A stretch of 64,000 nt of DNA, taken from Clostridiaceae bacterium. Its GTDB lineage: Bacteria; Bacillota; Clostridia; Saccharofermentanales; DTU023. Within the stretch, counting starts at the first letter, position 1; every line of letters begins with the position of its first letter. The DNA lies in NCBI GenBank assembly GCA_012838795.1, contig DUOO01000063.1, forward strand, positions 1-64,000. The letters run 5' to 3'. Below, in pieces: positions 7,915 through 17,805 of this stretch. The translations under genes and the position numbers were made by a program. The notes under the pieces were generated by a model. The model saw only the letters and a program-made list of their open reading frames with translations. It made no database searches and was not told the origin of the DNA.

Positions 7915-8521
7915 TTATTGCGAAAGACAATATTTAATTCAGTATAATAAGAAAAGCGAACTCATCTTTTTTGCTTGAATGTTTTTAACAGCAAGAAATG
8001 TTCATATTAACAAACAGATGAAAACAAAGAAAACGGAAGAATTTTAGGCGGTTGGGACTTTGAACCAAACTGCCTTTTTAGTTTTATAAAACAAAAATAG
8101 AGAATTGAAAATTTTCTTTACATAGTATTATAAAAGATAAGGTGAGAGTATAGAATGCCGAGAATAATAGAAAAGGCAGGATAATTATTTTCGTAAAAAG
8201 TAAGAAAACAAGTTGCGAAAACGGATATGCTAAAACAACAATTCATTCGGTGGCCAATGCCTGCGATATCGGGTAGGAACGAGTCTAATATTTGCAATAA
8301 TTAGGAACGGTATTATTGATACTGTATGATCAGGATAAATATCCGAAATCTCAAAATAGGAAATAGTGAACAAATAAAGTGTTGCTTTTTATTGAAATCT
8401 GATTGAATCAGAAATATTGAACGAACAAAACATAGATTTTTTGTAAATAAAGACGAAATCAGGAATAATAATACATAAATTTTCTGTTAATTTAATATTT
8501 GAAATAGGGAGTAAGGAATAA
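7915..8521 (+). other. 600-bp intergenic region before icd
   Basis: Apart from the terminator-like hairpin at 8046 I see no gene in either orientation. A weak promoter-like pair (TTGAAA, 17-bp spacer, TTATAA) lies near 8105-8135. The stretch is AT-rich with many in-frame stops. It may hold an unrecognised regulatory leader for icd or be decayed DNA at the edge of the accessory zone. Confidence 0.4.
8046..8079 (+). terminator. Probable terminator of the small lipoprotein gene
   Basis: AGGCGGTTGG pairs, with one bulge and a mismatch, with CCAAACTGCCT and is followed by TTTTT. Confidence 0.6.
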
Positions 8522-9745
8522 ATGCAAAAAATTAAGATGACTACACCGATTGTCGAAATAGACGGTGATGAAATGACAAGAGTAATTTGGCAAATGATTA
8601 AAGATCAATTAATTCTGCCTTTTGTTGAGTTGAAAAGTGAATATTATGATTTATCTTTAACAGAGCGTGACAGAACTGATGATCAGATTACCGTTGATGC
8701 AGCTTTTGCATGCAAAAAATATGGTGTAGGTGTTAAATGTGCAACTATAACTGCAAATGCCCAACGTCAAGAAGAGTATAATTTGAAACAACTTCATCCC
8801 AGTCCGAATGCAACTCTCAGAGGACTTCTTGACGGTACAATTTTCCGTACTCCGATAATGGTTAATAATATCTCGCCGGTTGTTAAACCGTGGAAAAAAC
8901 CGATAACCATTGCGCGTCATGCTTATGGCGACGTTTATAAAAACACTGAGCTTCGCACGACCGAATCCGGTACAGCCTTTTTAACTTTTATCGGTGATTC
9001 CGGTGACATAAAAACCGAATTAATCCAAAAGCTTCCCGGCAATGCCGTACTTCAAGGTATGCATAATCTTGAAGAGTCAATAGAAAAATATGCACACAGT
9101 TGTTTCCGCTTTGCTTTAGACTCTAAACAGGATCTTTGGTTTTCAACTAAAGATACGATTTCAAAAACATATGACGGTGCTTTCAAAGAAATCTTCCAAA
9201 ATATTTTTGAAGCGGAATACCAAGATGCTTTTGCAGAAGCAGGTATCGAATATTTCTACACTTTAATTGATGATGCAGTTGCCAGAGTCATCAGATCTGA
9301 AGGCGGATACATATGGGCGTGTAAAAACTATGACGGTGATGTGATGAGCGATATGGTTTCCGCGGCTTTCGGCAGTTTGGCGATGATGAGTTCTGTTTTA
9401 GTCTCACCGGACGGAACCTATGAATATGAAGCTGCTCATGGAACTGTTACCAGACATTATTACAGATATCGTGACGGAGAAAAAACATCAACCAATCCGA
9501 TGGCAACTATTTTTGCCTGGGGCGGTGCTCTGGAAAAACGAGGTGAACTTGACAATTTGCCGGAGCTGGAACTTTTTGGCAAATTATTATGTGAAACTTC
9601 AGTCACGACAATTGAAGACGGAATTATGACAGGTGATTTGATCAACACAGCTGAAGGAGATAATTTGCAAAAAGTAAATACAGAAGAGTTTTTGGCCGCA
9701 GTCAGAGAAAGGCTTGAAGCACTTCTACAAACTAAAGAGGTATAA
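8522..9745 (+). CDS. icd: NADP-dependent isocitrate dehydrogenase
   Basis: This 407-aa enzyme oxidatively decarboxylates isocitrate to 2-oxoglutarate, producing NADPH. It is the eukaryote-like homodimeric type (~400-410 aa), seen from the N-terminus VEIDGDEMTRVIW, the substrate-phosphate loop SPNATLRG, and EAAHGTVTRHY with TSTNPMATIFAW in the cofactor region. Metal-binding aspartates lie in LIDDAVARV and NYDGDVMSD. A GGGAGTAAGG site precedes the ATG. It heads a cluster with an ACT protein and a PFL protein just downstream, and the first sodium-pump operon is next. The likely role is 2-oxoglutarate/glutamate supply in an incomplete TCA pathway. Confidence 0.95.
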   Translation: MQKIKMTTPIVEIDGDEMTRVIWQMIKDQLILPFVELKSEYYDLSLTERDRTDDQITVDAAFACKKYGVGVKCATITANAQRQEEYNLKQLHPSPNATLRGLLDGTIFRTPIMVNNISPVVKPWKKPITIARHAYGDVYKNTELRTTESGTAFLTFIGDSGDIKTELIQKLPGNAVLQGMHNLEESIEKYAHSCFRFALDSKQDLWFSTKDTISKTYDGAFKEIFQNIFEAEYQDAFAEAGIEYFYTLIDDAVARVIRSEGGYIWACKNYDGDVMSDMVSAAFGSLAMMSSVLVSPDGTYEYEAAHGTVTRHYYRYRDGEKTSTNPMATIFAWGGALEKRGELDNLPELELFGKLLCETSVTTIEDGIMTGDLINTAEGDNLQKVNTEEFLAAVRERLEALLQTKEV

Positions 9746-9749
9746 AACA

Positions 9750-10037
9750 ATGAGTCAATCAGTAAAATATAATGCTGTTGTGACAGTTCTCGGAAAAGAT
9801 CGGGTCGGTATCATTGCAGGTGTAACCGGAGTTCTGGCAAATTTAAACATAAATATTTCCGATATTTCTCAAACTATTCTTAAAGATATGTTCACGATGA
9901 TTATGTTGGTCGATACGATGAACAGTACATATGACTTTGATAAAATCAGAGAAGAACTCAAATTATTAGGCGAAAAAATGAATTTAGAAATTCGTATTCA
10001 ACATAAAGAGATTTTTAATGCGATGCAACGTATTTGA
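9750..10037 (+). CDS. ACT domain-containing protein (UPF0237 family)
   Basis: The start is ATG 9750 (MSQSVKYNAVVTVLG), 9 bases after AAAGAGG and 4 bp after icd; the track start at 9714 runs into icd. The 95-aa protein is a single ACT regulatory domain of the GcvR-like UPF0237 type (VTVLGKDRVGIIAGVTGVLA...NINISDISQTI), which usually binds an amino acid. In many Firmicutes it is encoded directly before the UPF0210/PFL protein, as here, so the two probably act together. The effector ligand is unknown. Confidence 0.9.
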   Translation: MSQSVKYNAVVTVLGKDRVGIIAGVTGVLANLNINISDISQTILKDMFTMIMLVDTMNSTYDFDKIREELKLLGEKMNLEIRIQHKEIFNAMQRI

Positions 10038-10047
10038 GTGGTGAATT

Positions 10048-11406
10048 ATGTTTGAAAACTTTGAAATTTTGGAAACTATAAATATGTTTCGTAATCAGCA
10101 TCTTGATGTACGAACTATTACTATGGGAATTAATTTGTTAGATTGTGCTGCTGAATCCGCAGAAACGGCTTGCCGAAGAATATACGATAAAATTACGAAA
10201 AGGGCGGAACATCTTGTAGATACTGCAGATCAGATTAGCCGCGAATTCGGTGTGCCCATTATTCATAAACGAATTTCCGTTACGCCTATTTCGTTAGTAG
10301 CCGGTGCTTCTGATGCTGATAATTATGCCTGTTTTGCAAAAACCTTAGATAAAGCTTCTAAAACAATCGGTGTAAATTTTATCGGAGGTTTTTCTGCTCT
10401 GGTTCAAAAAGGGTTTACCGCCGCCGACCTTAAAATAATTAATTCGATACCTCAAGCCTTGGCGGAGACCGATCAAGTCTGTGCCTCGATAAATCTTGCC
10501 TCGACTAAATCCGGTATTAATATGGATGCCGTAGCTTTGATGGGGAAAATAATTAAAGAATGTGCTGAGTTAACAAAGGATACGAATGCGTATGGTTGCG
10601 CTAAGTTAGTAGTTTTTGCTAATGCTCCTGAAGACAATCCGTTTATGGCAGGTGCTTTTACCGGAGTAGGTGAACCGGAATGTGCGATTAATGTAGGAGT
10701 TAGCGGTCCGGGAGTAATTTTGGCAGCATTAAAAGAAGTTCCAGGTCAACCCTTGGATGTAGTTGCTGAAACTATTAAGCGTACAGCATTTAAGGTGACC
10801 AGAGTAGGTCAATTAGTGGCAGAGCAGGCAGCTCAACGTTTAAATGCACCATTTGGAACTATCGACTTATCCTTAGCACCAACTCCGGTAGTTGGTGATT
10901 CGATTGCGCGTATTTTAGAAGAAATTGGTGTAGATACTTGCGGAGCTTGGGGAACAACAGCAGCCTTGGCAATGTTGAATGATGCTGTAAAAAAGGGCGG
11001 TACGATGGCTTCATCCCATGTAGGAGGTCTGTCCGGTGCATTCATTCCTGTCAGTGAAGATGAAGGAATGATTGCAGCTGTAGAATCAGGTACTTTAAGT
11101 TTAGAAAAGCTTGAAGCGATGACTTGTGTTTGCTCTGTCGGAATAGATATGGTTGCAATTCCTGGTGACTCTCCGGCCACGACAATTTCCGGTATAATTG
11201 CGGATGAGATGGCCGTCGGGGTTTTTAATAATAAGACAACTGCAGTGCGAATTATTCCGGTTCCCGGTAAAGTTGCAGGTGATAAAGTTGTCTATGGCGG
11301 TCTTTGGGGTGAAGCACCGATCATGCAAGTAAATCCGTCAGGTTCGGTACGTTTAATTGAACGTGGTGGCAGAATTCCGGCACCTATTCACAGTATGAGA
11401 AATTAA
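10048..11406 (+). CDS. PFL family protein (UPF0210/DUF711)
   Basis: This 452-aa protein matches UPF0210, whose fold is related to pyruvate formate-lyase but lacks an assigned reaction. Landmarks are IRTITMGI-type opening ([13 protein letters not shown]), [38 protein letters not shown] and a C-terminal [14 protein letters not shown]. Length is standard. It lies 10 bp after the ACT-domain gene, and icd-ACT-PFL look co-transcribed. The family partnership is established; the enzymatic function is not known, and no glycyl-radical loop is evident. Confidence 0.9.
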   Translation: MFENFEILETINMFRNQHLDVRTITMGINLLDCAAESAETACRRIYDKITKRAEHLVDTADQISREFGVPIIHKRISVTPISLVAGASDADNYACFAKTLDKASKTIGVNFIGGFSALVQKGFTAADLKIINSIPQALAETDQVCASINLASTKSGINMDAVALMGKIIKECAELTKDTNAYGCAKLVVFANAPEDNPFMAGAFTGVGEPECAINVGVSGPGVILAALKEVPGQPLDVVAETIKRTAFKVTRVGQLVAEQAAQRLNAPFGTIDLSLAPTPVVGDSIARILEEIGVDTCGAWGTTAALAMLNDAVKKGGTMASSHVGGLSGAFIPVSEDEGMIAAVESGTLSLEKLEAMTCVCSVGIDMVAIPGDSPATTISGIIADEMAVGVFNNKTTAVRIIPVPGKVAGDKVVYGGLWGEAPIMQVNPSGSVRLIERGGRIPAPIHSMRN

Positions 11407-11518
11407 GAATAGACATTTCCCAATAGTAAAACTAAATGCCGATAATATAAAATAATACAATAATAACTATAATTTGCTGATTAATCTATATAACAAAGTG
11501 GCAGGCTTGCTTATTTGA

Positions 11519-11527
11519 TGATATAAT
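11519..11527 (+). promoter_or_regulatory. Extended -10 promoter element before the first sodium-pump operon
   Basis: TGATATAAT (TGn plus a perfect TATAAT) lies 67 bp upstream of the oadA-like ATG. The -35 region is poor (TGGCAG), as is common with extended -10 promoters. Confidence 0.45.
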
Positions 11528-11593
11528 TCATAATGGATTTTTATGGGTCATTTATCATGGGCAATCCTGATAAATTTAGTTAAAGAGGTTAAA

Positions 11594-13069
11594 ATGAGCA
11601 AATTAGGAATTCAGGATGTTACGGTACGTGATGGTAATCAATCGATTTTGGCAACACGTATGAAACGAGAAGATATCCTTGCGATTGCCGCTGCTTTGGA
11701 CAAAGTCGGCTTTTATTCATTAGAAGTATGGGGTGGAGCTACATTTGATTCTGCTTACCGTTTTTTGAATCAAAGTGCTTGGGAAAATTTAAGAGAGATT
11801 AATAAAGCGACTCCAAATACAAAATTGTCGATGTTACTCAGAGGACAAAATGTTGTAGGGTATCATCATTATGATAATGATACTTTGGAACGATTTATTC
11901 GTTTAACGATTGAAAACGGAATTGATATTTTACGTGTATTTGATGCTTTGAATGATCCCGATAATTTGAGAAATGCATTTAAGTTTACAAAAAAACACGG
12001 CGGACATTTACAGGCTGCGATAGCTTATACAGTTAGCCCGGTTCACAATAATGATTATTATATCAAATTGGTTAAAACTTACGAATCTATGGGAGCAGAT
12101 TCGATATGTATTAAAGACATGTCGGGAATAATTACACCGCAAACGGCATATGAATTAGTTTCGGCAATTAAGCAAGCTACGGATCTTCCGTTGAATTTGC
12201 ATTCACATACAACGGCGAATGCTACGTCTTTGGTGATGGAACAAGCGATGAAAGCGGGCGTTGATGTTGTAGATGGTTGTATTTCGCCTTTCTCAGGCGG
12301 AACGGCACATTTGGCTGATGAAACATTACTTGAGGCTGCTAAGCTGGCAGGGCGGAAAACGGCGCTGAATATGGAAGCTTTAGATGAAGCTTATGAATTA
12401 GCAAATTCAATAGTAGAAAAATATATTGAATCGGGTGATCTCCGTGTTCGTTCATTGATTCCCAATCCTAAAATTTTGAAATATCAGGTTCCGGGTGGAA
12501 TGTTGTCAAATTTATTGAGTCAATTAGAGCAACAAAAACAATCACATAAATTAAATGATGTTTTGCAAGAAATACCTAAGGTCAGAAAAGATATGGGCTA
12601 TCCGCCGTTAGTAACCCCCTTATCGCAAATGGTAGGAACACAAGCAGTGTTTAATGTTTTGCTCGGTGAGCGTTATAAAATTGTACCAAATGAAATTAAG
12701 GACTATGTTCAAGGACTATATGGGCAAGCTCCGGGTGAATTGAATCAGGATATTGTTAATCATATAAGGCAACAGTCTGAAAAAAAAGAAGCTGTTTTGC
12801 CGGAAGATCTGCCATTTCTTTATGAGAAAAATAAAAAGGTGATGCAAGAATTTCTGGAAAGAGAACCGGAAGAAGAAGAAGTTGTAGCATATACAATCTT
12901 CCCCGAACCGGTGAAAAACTTCTATCTTAATTCTATTGAAGTTGATTCCGAAGATTCTGAATATAAAGTCGAATCGCAAGCAGAGCAAGCTTCTTTTACA
13001 TCAAATAATACAAAACGAACCGATCCTGCTGAACCGATTGCGTTCCGTATGGTTTTGCCAACAACTTAA
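11594..13069 (+). CDS. oadA: Decarboxylase carboxyltransferase subunit, oxaloacetate decarboxylase alpha-like (copy 1)
   Basis: The start is ATG 11594 (MSKLGIQDVTVRD) after AAAGAGG; the track's earlier ATG lacks a site. The 491-aa protein has the HMGL-like carboxyltransferase TIM barrel (VRDGNQSILATRM, EVWGGATFDSAYRF, LRGQN, LNLHSHTT metal ligands, FSGGTAH) and the following PYC_OADA domain (PGGMLSNL, MVGTQAVFNVL). It transfers CO2 from oxaloacetate, or a similar 2-oxo acid, to carrier biotin. There is no biotinyl domain on this chain; the carrier is encoded separately at 13450. The carboxyltransferase type argues against methylmalonyl-CoA decarboxylase. The canonical RDAHQS reads RDGNQS here. 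Confidence 0.9.
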   Translation: MSKLGIQDVTVRDGNQSILATRMKREDILAIAAALDKVGFYSLEVWGGATFDSAYRFLNQSAWENLREINKATPNTKLSMLLRGQNVVGYHHYDNDTLERFIRLTIENGIDILRVFDALNDPDNLRNAFKFTKKHGGHLQAAIAYTVSPVHNNDYYIKLVKTYESMGADSICIKDMSGIITPQTAYELVSAIKQATDLPLNLHSHTTANATSLVMEQAMKAGVDVVDGCISPFSGGTAHLADETLLEAAKLAGRKTALNMEALDEAYELANSIVEKYIESGDLRVRSLIPNPKILKYQVPGGMLSNLLSQLEQQKQSHKLNDVLQEIPKVRKDMGYPPLVTPLSQMVGTQAVFNVLLGERYKIVPNEIKDYVQGLYGQAPGELNQDIVNHIRQQSEKKEAVLPEDLPFLYEKNKKVMQEFLEREPEEEEVVAYTIFPEPVKNFYLNSIEVDSEDSEYKVESQAEQASFTSNNTKRTDPAEPIAFRMVLPTT

Positions 13070-13078
13070 GGAGAGATA

Positions 13079-13399
13079 ATGATGAAAAATTTAATTGTCT
13101 TACTGGAAAAATATAGTATGGGAGACGGAATTATTGTTTCCATATTTTCGATGTTGATAGTCTTTTTAATATTATTACTTTTAACAATAATTGTTATGCT
13201 TTTAAAATATATCCCTTTCAAAGATACGGAGAAAACTAATGCAAAGCCTGTGCCAGTTGCTGCTCAAAATGATGCAGTCACATCATTGTCAGCTGCGGAT
13301 GAAGAAGAACGTATGGTAGCGATGCTGGCTGCTTCCTGTTTAGCTAAAGACGAAATAGACGGTGATGTCAGAGTTGTTTCAGTAGAACGAACAAAATAA
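13079..13399 (+). CDS. OadG-like gamma subunit of sodium-pumping decarboxylase (copy 1)
   Basis: This 106-aa protein has one N-terminal membrane helix (~18-40, IIVSIFSMLIVFLILLLLTI) and a soluble, acidic/Ala-rich tail. The organisation and position between carboxyltransferase and biotin carrier match the gamma (OadG/MmdD) subunit, which anchors and assembles the complex. Sequence identity within this family is always low, so the call rests on topology and context. It begins 9 bp after oadA with a GGAGAG site. Confidence 0.75.
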   Translation: MMKNLIVLLEKYSMGDGIIVSIFSMLIVFLILLLLTIIVMLLKYIPFKDTEKTNAKPVPVAAQNDAVTSLSAADEEERMVAMLAASCLAKDEIDGDVRVVSVERTK

Positions 13400-13449
13400 A
13401 CAAAGTTTATTGTTAATATATTATTTTAATCAGATTTTTAGGAGGAATC

Positions 13450-13797
13450 ATGAAAACATATCGTGTAGCAGTAGGTGACAAAGAATATATTGTCAAAGTT
13501 GAAGAAGTAGCTGAAGGCACAGTAGTTCAGGAGACAGTTGCCTCCGCTCCTGCCGCTTCGGCAGATGTTGTTGCTGGCGGAGATGCTGAGATAATTGAAG
13601 CACCTTTACAAGGTTTGATTTTATCAGTCAATGTAAAACCGGGAGATGCTGTCAAAACAGGAGACACTGTTCTGATTATTGAAGCAATGAAGTTGGAAAA
13701 TGAAGTTGTTGCTCCGCAAGATGGAGTAATTCAACAAGTCTTTGTTACTCAAGGACAAACTGTTGATGCCGAAGATGCTCTTTACAGTATAGCTTAG
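13450..13797 (+). CDS. Biotin carrier protein of the decarboxylase (copy 1)
   Basis: This 115-aa protein has an N-terminal strand segment (~1-20), an Ala/Pro-type flexible linker (~25-45) and a biotinyl domain with the attachment motif EAMKLEN, where the lysine is biotinylated by BirA. The carrier moves carboxybiotin from the carboxyltransferase to the membrane beta subunit. GGAGG precedes the ATG, and the beta gene follows after 12 bp. Length fits separate biotin carriers such as MmdC. Confidence 0.93.
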   Translation: MKTYRVAVGDKEYIVKVEEVAEGTVVQETVASAPAASADVVAGGDAEIIEAPLQGLILSVNVKPGDAVKTGDTVLIIEAMKLENEVVAPQDGVIQQVFVTQGQTVDAEDALYSIA

Positions 13798-13809
13798 CGA
13801 GGTGTTGTC

Positions 13810-14928
13810 ATGTTAGATATGATCGTCGATTTTTTTAAGTCCAGCGGTCTTTTTGCTCTTGATCTCAGAACAGGTATTATGTTGATAGTTGCCTGTATCT
13901 TATTGTATTTAGCCATTAAAAAAGGATATGAACCTTATTTGCTCATCCCGATTGCGTTCGGCATGTTATTAGCGAATCTGCCTTTGGGCGAAATGAGTTC
14001 ACATGATGAAGGAGGTTTGTTATACTACCTTTATCAAGGCGTAAGTTTAGGAATCTACCCGCCGTTAATATTCTTAGGAGTCGGAGCTTCGACCGATTTC
14101 GGACCGTTAATTGCTAATCCGAAAAGTATGCTCTTAGGCGCTGTTGCTCAATTGGGAATTTTTGCGGCATTTTTAGGTGCTATTGCACTCGGATTTACAC
14201 CCCAAGAAGCTTCTTCAATCGGGATAATCGGTGGTGCAGACGGACCTACAGCCCTCTATTTAACCAGTAAACTTGCACCTCATCTTTTAGGTGCGATTGC
14301 AATTGCTGCTTATTCTTACATGGCTTTGGTTCCGGTAATTCAGCCGCCCATTATGAGACTTTTGACGACTAAGGAAGAACGTCAAATCGAAATGAAAAGT
14401 GTACGTAAAGTGTCACAAGGTGAAAAAATCTTATTCCCGATCATTACAACTATAGTGGTCAGTATACTTGTTCCATCAGCTACTCCTTTAGTTGGGATGT
14501 TGATGCTTGGTAACTTGATCAAAGAATCAGGTGTAGTTCCTCATTTGATTACAGCAGCCAAAGATACAATTATGTACACGGTTACAATTTTACTGGGAAC
14601 AACGGTTGGTGCTACCGCATCATCCGACAGATTCCTGCAGCCGCAAACTTTAGGCATTTTAGCAATGGGTTTGGTTGCTTTTGCACTTGGCACTGCCGGC
14701 GGGGTTCTTTTCGCTAAACTGATGAATCTGTTCAGTAAAGAAAAGGTTAATCCTTTAATCGGTTCGGCAGGTGTTTCCGCTGTACCGATGGCAGCCAGAG
14801 TTTCGCAAAAAGTAGGTCAGGAAGAGAATCCGCGTAATTTCTTGCTTATGCATGCTATGGGTCCGAATGTTGCCGGAGTTATCGGTTCAGCTGTTGCTGC
14901 CGGTCTTTTGTTGAATTTGTTTGGTTAA
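13810..14928 (+). CDS. oadB: Sodium ion-translocating decarboxylase beta subunit (copy 1)
   Basis: This 372-aa polytopic membrane protein decarboxylates carboxybiotin and couples this to sodium export. The family signatures are present: [15 protein letters not shown] with the key aspartate, [20 protein letters not shown], and the C-terminal [13 protein letters not shown] and [10 protein letters not shown] motifs. Length matches OadB/MmdB/GcdB. It is the last gene of the operon and is followed by a strong terminator. Confidence 0.95.
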   Translation: MLDMIVDFFKSSGLFALDLRTGIMLIVACILLYLAIKKGYEPYLLIPIAFGMLLANLPLGEMSSHDEGGLLYYLYQGVSLGIYPPLIFLGVGASTDFGPLIANPKSMLLGAVAQLGIFAAFLGAIALGFTPQEASSIGIIGGADGPTALYLTSKLAPHLLGAIAIAAYSYMALVPVIQPPIMRLLTTKEERQIEMKSVRKVSQGEKILFPIITTIVVSILVPSATPLVGMLMLGNLIKESGVVPHLITAAKDTIMYTVTILLGTTVGATASSDRFLQPQTLGILAMGLVAFALGTAGGVLFAKLMNLFSKEKVNPLIGSAGVSAVPMAARVSQKVGQEENPRNFLLMHAMGPNVAGVIGSAVAAGLLLNLFG

Positions 14929-14955
14929 AGAAAAAAGATATTTGTTTAGATAATA

Positions 14956-14981
14956 AAGGGATGTCTGACATCCCTTTTTTT
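14956..14981 (+). terminator. Intrinsic terminator of sodium-pump operon 1
   Basis: AAGGGATGT and ACATCCCTT form a perfect 9-bp stem around CTG, followed by a T run. It separates operon 1 from the convergent DUF4190-like gene. Confidence 0.9.
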
Positions 14982-15013
14982 ATTTACGGTTTATTATTGT
15001 TTTAATAAAATGA

Positions 15014-15676
15014 TTAATAATCGAAAAGGTCATCCAATCCTTCTAATGTTGAGTTAAAGGTATTGGCTGCGGAGCACAAACATGCAGCGCAAGCAATAGT
15101 AACGATTAAACTTAAGCCAAGTCCTACTGCACTTACAACAATTCCGGCAGTGGCCATACCGGAATTCGGATTTTGTTTTTTGGAGATAATTCCTAATATA
15201 AGTCCGATTATCCCGCAAATTATTCCGATAATGCCTGCCCACGGATAAACAAAAATAGTAAGAACTACAGATAAGATAAATGCCAGAACTGAGGCTGAGC
15301 CTAATACTAATGAAGCGATCGTTTTACCGTCAGTAGGAGCCGAAGGACCTCCTCCGGGGTGGGGATATTGACCGGGAGCTCCTTGCGGTTGTTGATATTG
15401 TTGTCCGCCTGCTTGATAGGGCGACTGTCCCGGCTGATAAGGAGGTTGTCCCGGTTGATAGGGCTGTTGTTCCGGTTGATAAGACGGTTGATAGGATGAC
15501 TGTCCCTGCTGATAGGGTGACTGTCCAGGTTGTTGATTTTGGACAGGTGGCTGGGGCGATGCTTGCGATTGATAAGGATTACCCTGAGATTGCGCATGTG
15601 ATTGTTGGTAAGGTGATTGATTTGCGGGAGATTGCATTTGTTCATTTCTATTTTCCGGATTATTATTTTGATTCAT
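15014..15676 (-). CDS. Pro/Gln-rich DUF4190-like membrane protein
   Basis: This 220-aa protein has an N-terminal ~110-residue low-complexity region of repeated QPPYQPGQ-type motifs rich in Q, P, Y, S and G. Two membrane helices follow (~120-165, GSASVLAFILSVVLTIFVYPWAGIIGIICGIIGLILG), then KKQNPNSGMATAGIVVSAVGL, the usual DUF4190 layout. Such proteins are membrane-embedded with a disordered cytoplasmic head; function unknown. AAGGAG precedes the ATG. It sits alone between the two convergent sodium-pump operons, with no evidence that it is part of either. Confidence 0.7.
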   Translation of the reverse strand: MNQNNNPENRNEQMQSPANQSPYQQSHAQSQGNPYQSQASPQPPVQNQQPGQSPYQQGQSSYQPSYQPEQQPYQPGQPPYQPGQSPYQAGGQQYQQPQGAPGQYPHPGGGPSAPTDGKTIASLVLGSASVLAFILSVVLTIFVYPWAGIIGIICGIIGLILGIISKKQNPNSGMATAGIVVSAVGLGLSLIVTIACAACLCSAANTFNSTLEGLDDLFDY

Positions 15677-15805
15677 AACTGTCTCCTTTTTTATTGTATT
15701 ATTTGAATAACAACTATATATATGTTGTATTTTTTAAGTTTACTAAACTTACTGGTAAACATCAATATTAATTCATTTTGATGTCGTTAACAGTAGTTAA
15801 ATTTA

Positions 15806-16921
15806 TTATAATAGCATCGCAATTAACACTGAACCGGCAATAATTGAACCGATTTGTCCCGATACATTAGCGCTTATTGCCGGCATGAGAATAAAATTTG
15901 TCGGATCTTCTTTGACGGCCATTTTCTGGATAACTCTTGCCGACATCGGAAATGCTGAAATACCGCATGCACCGATCATCGGATTAAGTTTTTCTTTGAG
16001 GAAAATATTTATTATTTTCGCTAATAATACTCCGCCGACTGTATCAAAAACAAAAGCCAATAATCCGATAAAGAGGATTAATATTGTTTCTAAAGCTACA
16101 AAGCGTTCAGCGACCATCGTAGATCCGATTGTAACTCCCATTAATAAAGTTACAATGTTAGCTAATTCTTTTTGAGCTGTTTCGGACAAAGAATTAACGA
16201 CTAAAGATTCACGCAATAGATTGCCGAACATCAATGAACCGATTAAAGGGGTAGAGCTGGGAGCGATAAATCCCGCTACAATAGTAACGATGATCGGAAA
16301 AGAAATTTTAATGCTCTTTTTTACCGTCAAATCATAATCAGCATCCATACGGATTAAACGTTCTTGTCTTGAAGTCAATAATTTGATTACCGGCGGTTGG
16401 ATAATCGGAACTAATGCCATATATGAATATGCGGCAACGGTAATAGGTCCTAAATATTTTTGAGCAAATAAACCGGCAACATAGATAGAAGTAGGCCCGT
16501 CGGCTGCACCGATAATACCGATAGCGACCGATTCTCTTAAAGTAAACATCCCGGTGGCATTGGCTAATAACATAGCTACAAAAATACCCATTTGTGCCGC
16601 AGCTCCAAATAATAACATAACCGGACGCTTGAACAGTGGTGAAAAATCGATCATAGCACCGATACCGATGAAGATTAATACCGGGAATAATTCATTGGCA
16701 ATACCGGCATTATAAAGAACATTTAACCAGCCACCTTCAATGACGGAAGAAGAGAGAGGGATATTGGCCAGAATACAGCCAACACCCATCGGTAATAATA
16801 AAACAGGTTCATATTCTTTTTTGATGGCAAGATAGATCAGAAGGATTCCAATTGCTAACATAATGCCATGTTTCCATGTGAAATTAGTAAATCCGGCAAT
16901 TAAACTTTGCAAAGCTTCCAT
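15806..16921 (-). CDS. oadB: Sodium ion-translocating decarboxylase beta subunit (copy 2)
   Basis: This 371-aa paralogue of the product at 13810 has the same signatures: [35 protein letters not shown] and SAFPMSARVIQKM. It is clearly diverged from copy 1, with many conservative replacements, so it is not a recent duplication. It is the last gene of the minus-strand operon. No T-run terminator is obvious downstream; only an AT-rich dyad (GTTTAC...GTAAAC) lies between it and the DUF4190-like gene. Confidence 0.95.
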   Translation of the reverse strand: MEALQSLIAGFTNFTWKHGIMLAIGILLIYLAIKKEYEPVLLLPMGVGCILANIPLSSSVIEGGWLNVLYNAGIANELFPVLIFIGIGAMIDFSPLFKRPVMLLFGAAAQMGIFVAMLLANATGMFTLRESVAIGIIGAADGPTSIYVAGLFAQKYLGPITVAAYSYMALVPIIQPPVIKLLTSRQERLIRMDADYDLTVKKSIKISFPIIVTIVAGFIAPSSTPLIGSLMFGNLLRESLVVNSLSETAQKELANIVTLLMGVTIGSTMVAERFVALETILILFIGLLAFVFDTVGGVLLAKIINIFLKEKLNPMIGACGISAFPMSARVIQKMAVKEDPTNFILMPAISANVSGQIGSIIAGSVLIAMLL

Positions 16922-16966
16922 TATTAAATACCTTTCTTATGAACGAATTATCAGAAAAAATTCGAG

Positions 16967-17371
16967 CTATATCAAAACGATCAGAATCTGAGATGTTTCT
17001 ACTTTCGATCCGGTTTCAATATAAATCTGATTTACGGTGCCTGCCTGAGGAGCAACTATCGCGTTTTCCATTTTCATCGCTTCAATGACACATAATTTTT
17101 GATCTTTTTGAACTTGGTCGCCGATGTTTACCGACACTTCAATTACAGATCCCGGCATAGGAGAGACGACTTTTATACCTTCAGATTCTATGCCGGACAT
17201 AGATGAAGAAGTTGCAGGAGAAAGTGATGCAGATGCAGTTGTTTTCTCTTCTACTGTTTGTGCGGCGGTCACAGCCATGACCGGTGTGTCGGTAATATTG
17301 AGCATACGGGCCTCACCGCGTTCTACTTCGACCAGATAATCTTTTCCGTTTAATGATACTTTATATTTCAT
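16967..17371 (-). CDS. Biotin carrier protein of the decarboxylase (copy 2)
   Basis: This 134-aa carrier has an N-terminal segment [19 protein letters not shown], a Thr/Ser/Ala linker (~35-60) and a biotinyl domain with EAMKMEN as lysine attachment site. Unlike copy 1 (EAMKLEN), it carries the canonical MKM. The order carboxyltransferase, gamma, carrier, beta is identical to operon 1. A GAGG site precedes the ATG. Confidence 0.93.
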   Translation of the reverse strand: MKYKVSLNGKDYLVEVERGEARMLNITDTPVMAVTAAQTVEEKTTASASLSPATSSSMSGIESEGIKVVSPMPGSVIEVSVNIGDQVQKDQKLCVIEAMKMENAIVAPQAGTVNQIYIETGSKVETSQILIVLI

Positions 17372-17418
17372 TTTAACCTCACGTAATTAATATTTTTATA
17401 TTCTTTTCGTTTTAATTT

Positions 17419-17805
17419 TTATTTTTGTTCTGATTCAAGCGGACGAATGGACTTAAAATACAATTCATTTAATGGTGCTTGCATTTTATCTGCAACAATA
17501 GCTATCAACAGAGTTGCAGTGCGATCATCGACGTTATGCAAATCACATTGACCATAAGCATAAGAAACAGTTCTCAAACTTGAATTTTCAAGAACGTTTT
17601 CTTTTGGAGAAACAGACAATAATGCTTCTTTTTGTTCCGATTTTTTAGAGAAATCATTTTTGTTTGCAGCTTTTTGCATAAGACTGATAATAAGCCAAAA
17701 TAGCATTAATACGATAAAAACTGCAGCGAAACCGATGATTGCAATTAAAATAATTGAGGGATCACTCGGACGATCTGCAGAAGCAGATGCGCAAAATCTT
17801 AACAT
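17419..17805 (-). CDS. OadG-like gamma subunit (copy 2)
   Basis: The start is ATG 17805 (MLRFCASASADRP), overlapping the stop of the upstream carboxyltransferase gene by one base (TAATG) with GGGAGG placed correctly; the GTG start in the track is the site itself. The 128-aa protein has a short N-terminus, one membrane helix (~18-42, IILIAIIGFAAVFIVLMLFWLI) and a soluble tail. Context and topology identify it as gamma subunit. The overlap suggests translational coupling to keep subunits stoichiometric. Confidence 0.75.
   Translation of the reverse strand: MLRFCASASADRPSDPSIILIAIIGFAAVFIVLMLFWLIISLMQKAANKNDFSKKSEQKEALLSVSPKENVLENSSLRTVSYAYGQCDLHNVDDRTATLLIAIVADKMQAPLNELYFKSIRPLESEQK

Noticed and set aside
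15307-15645. 112-aa minus-strand ORF rich in Asn and Arg
   Set aside because: Alternative frame of the Pro/Gln repeats in the DUF4190-like gene.
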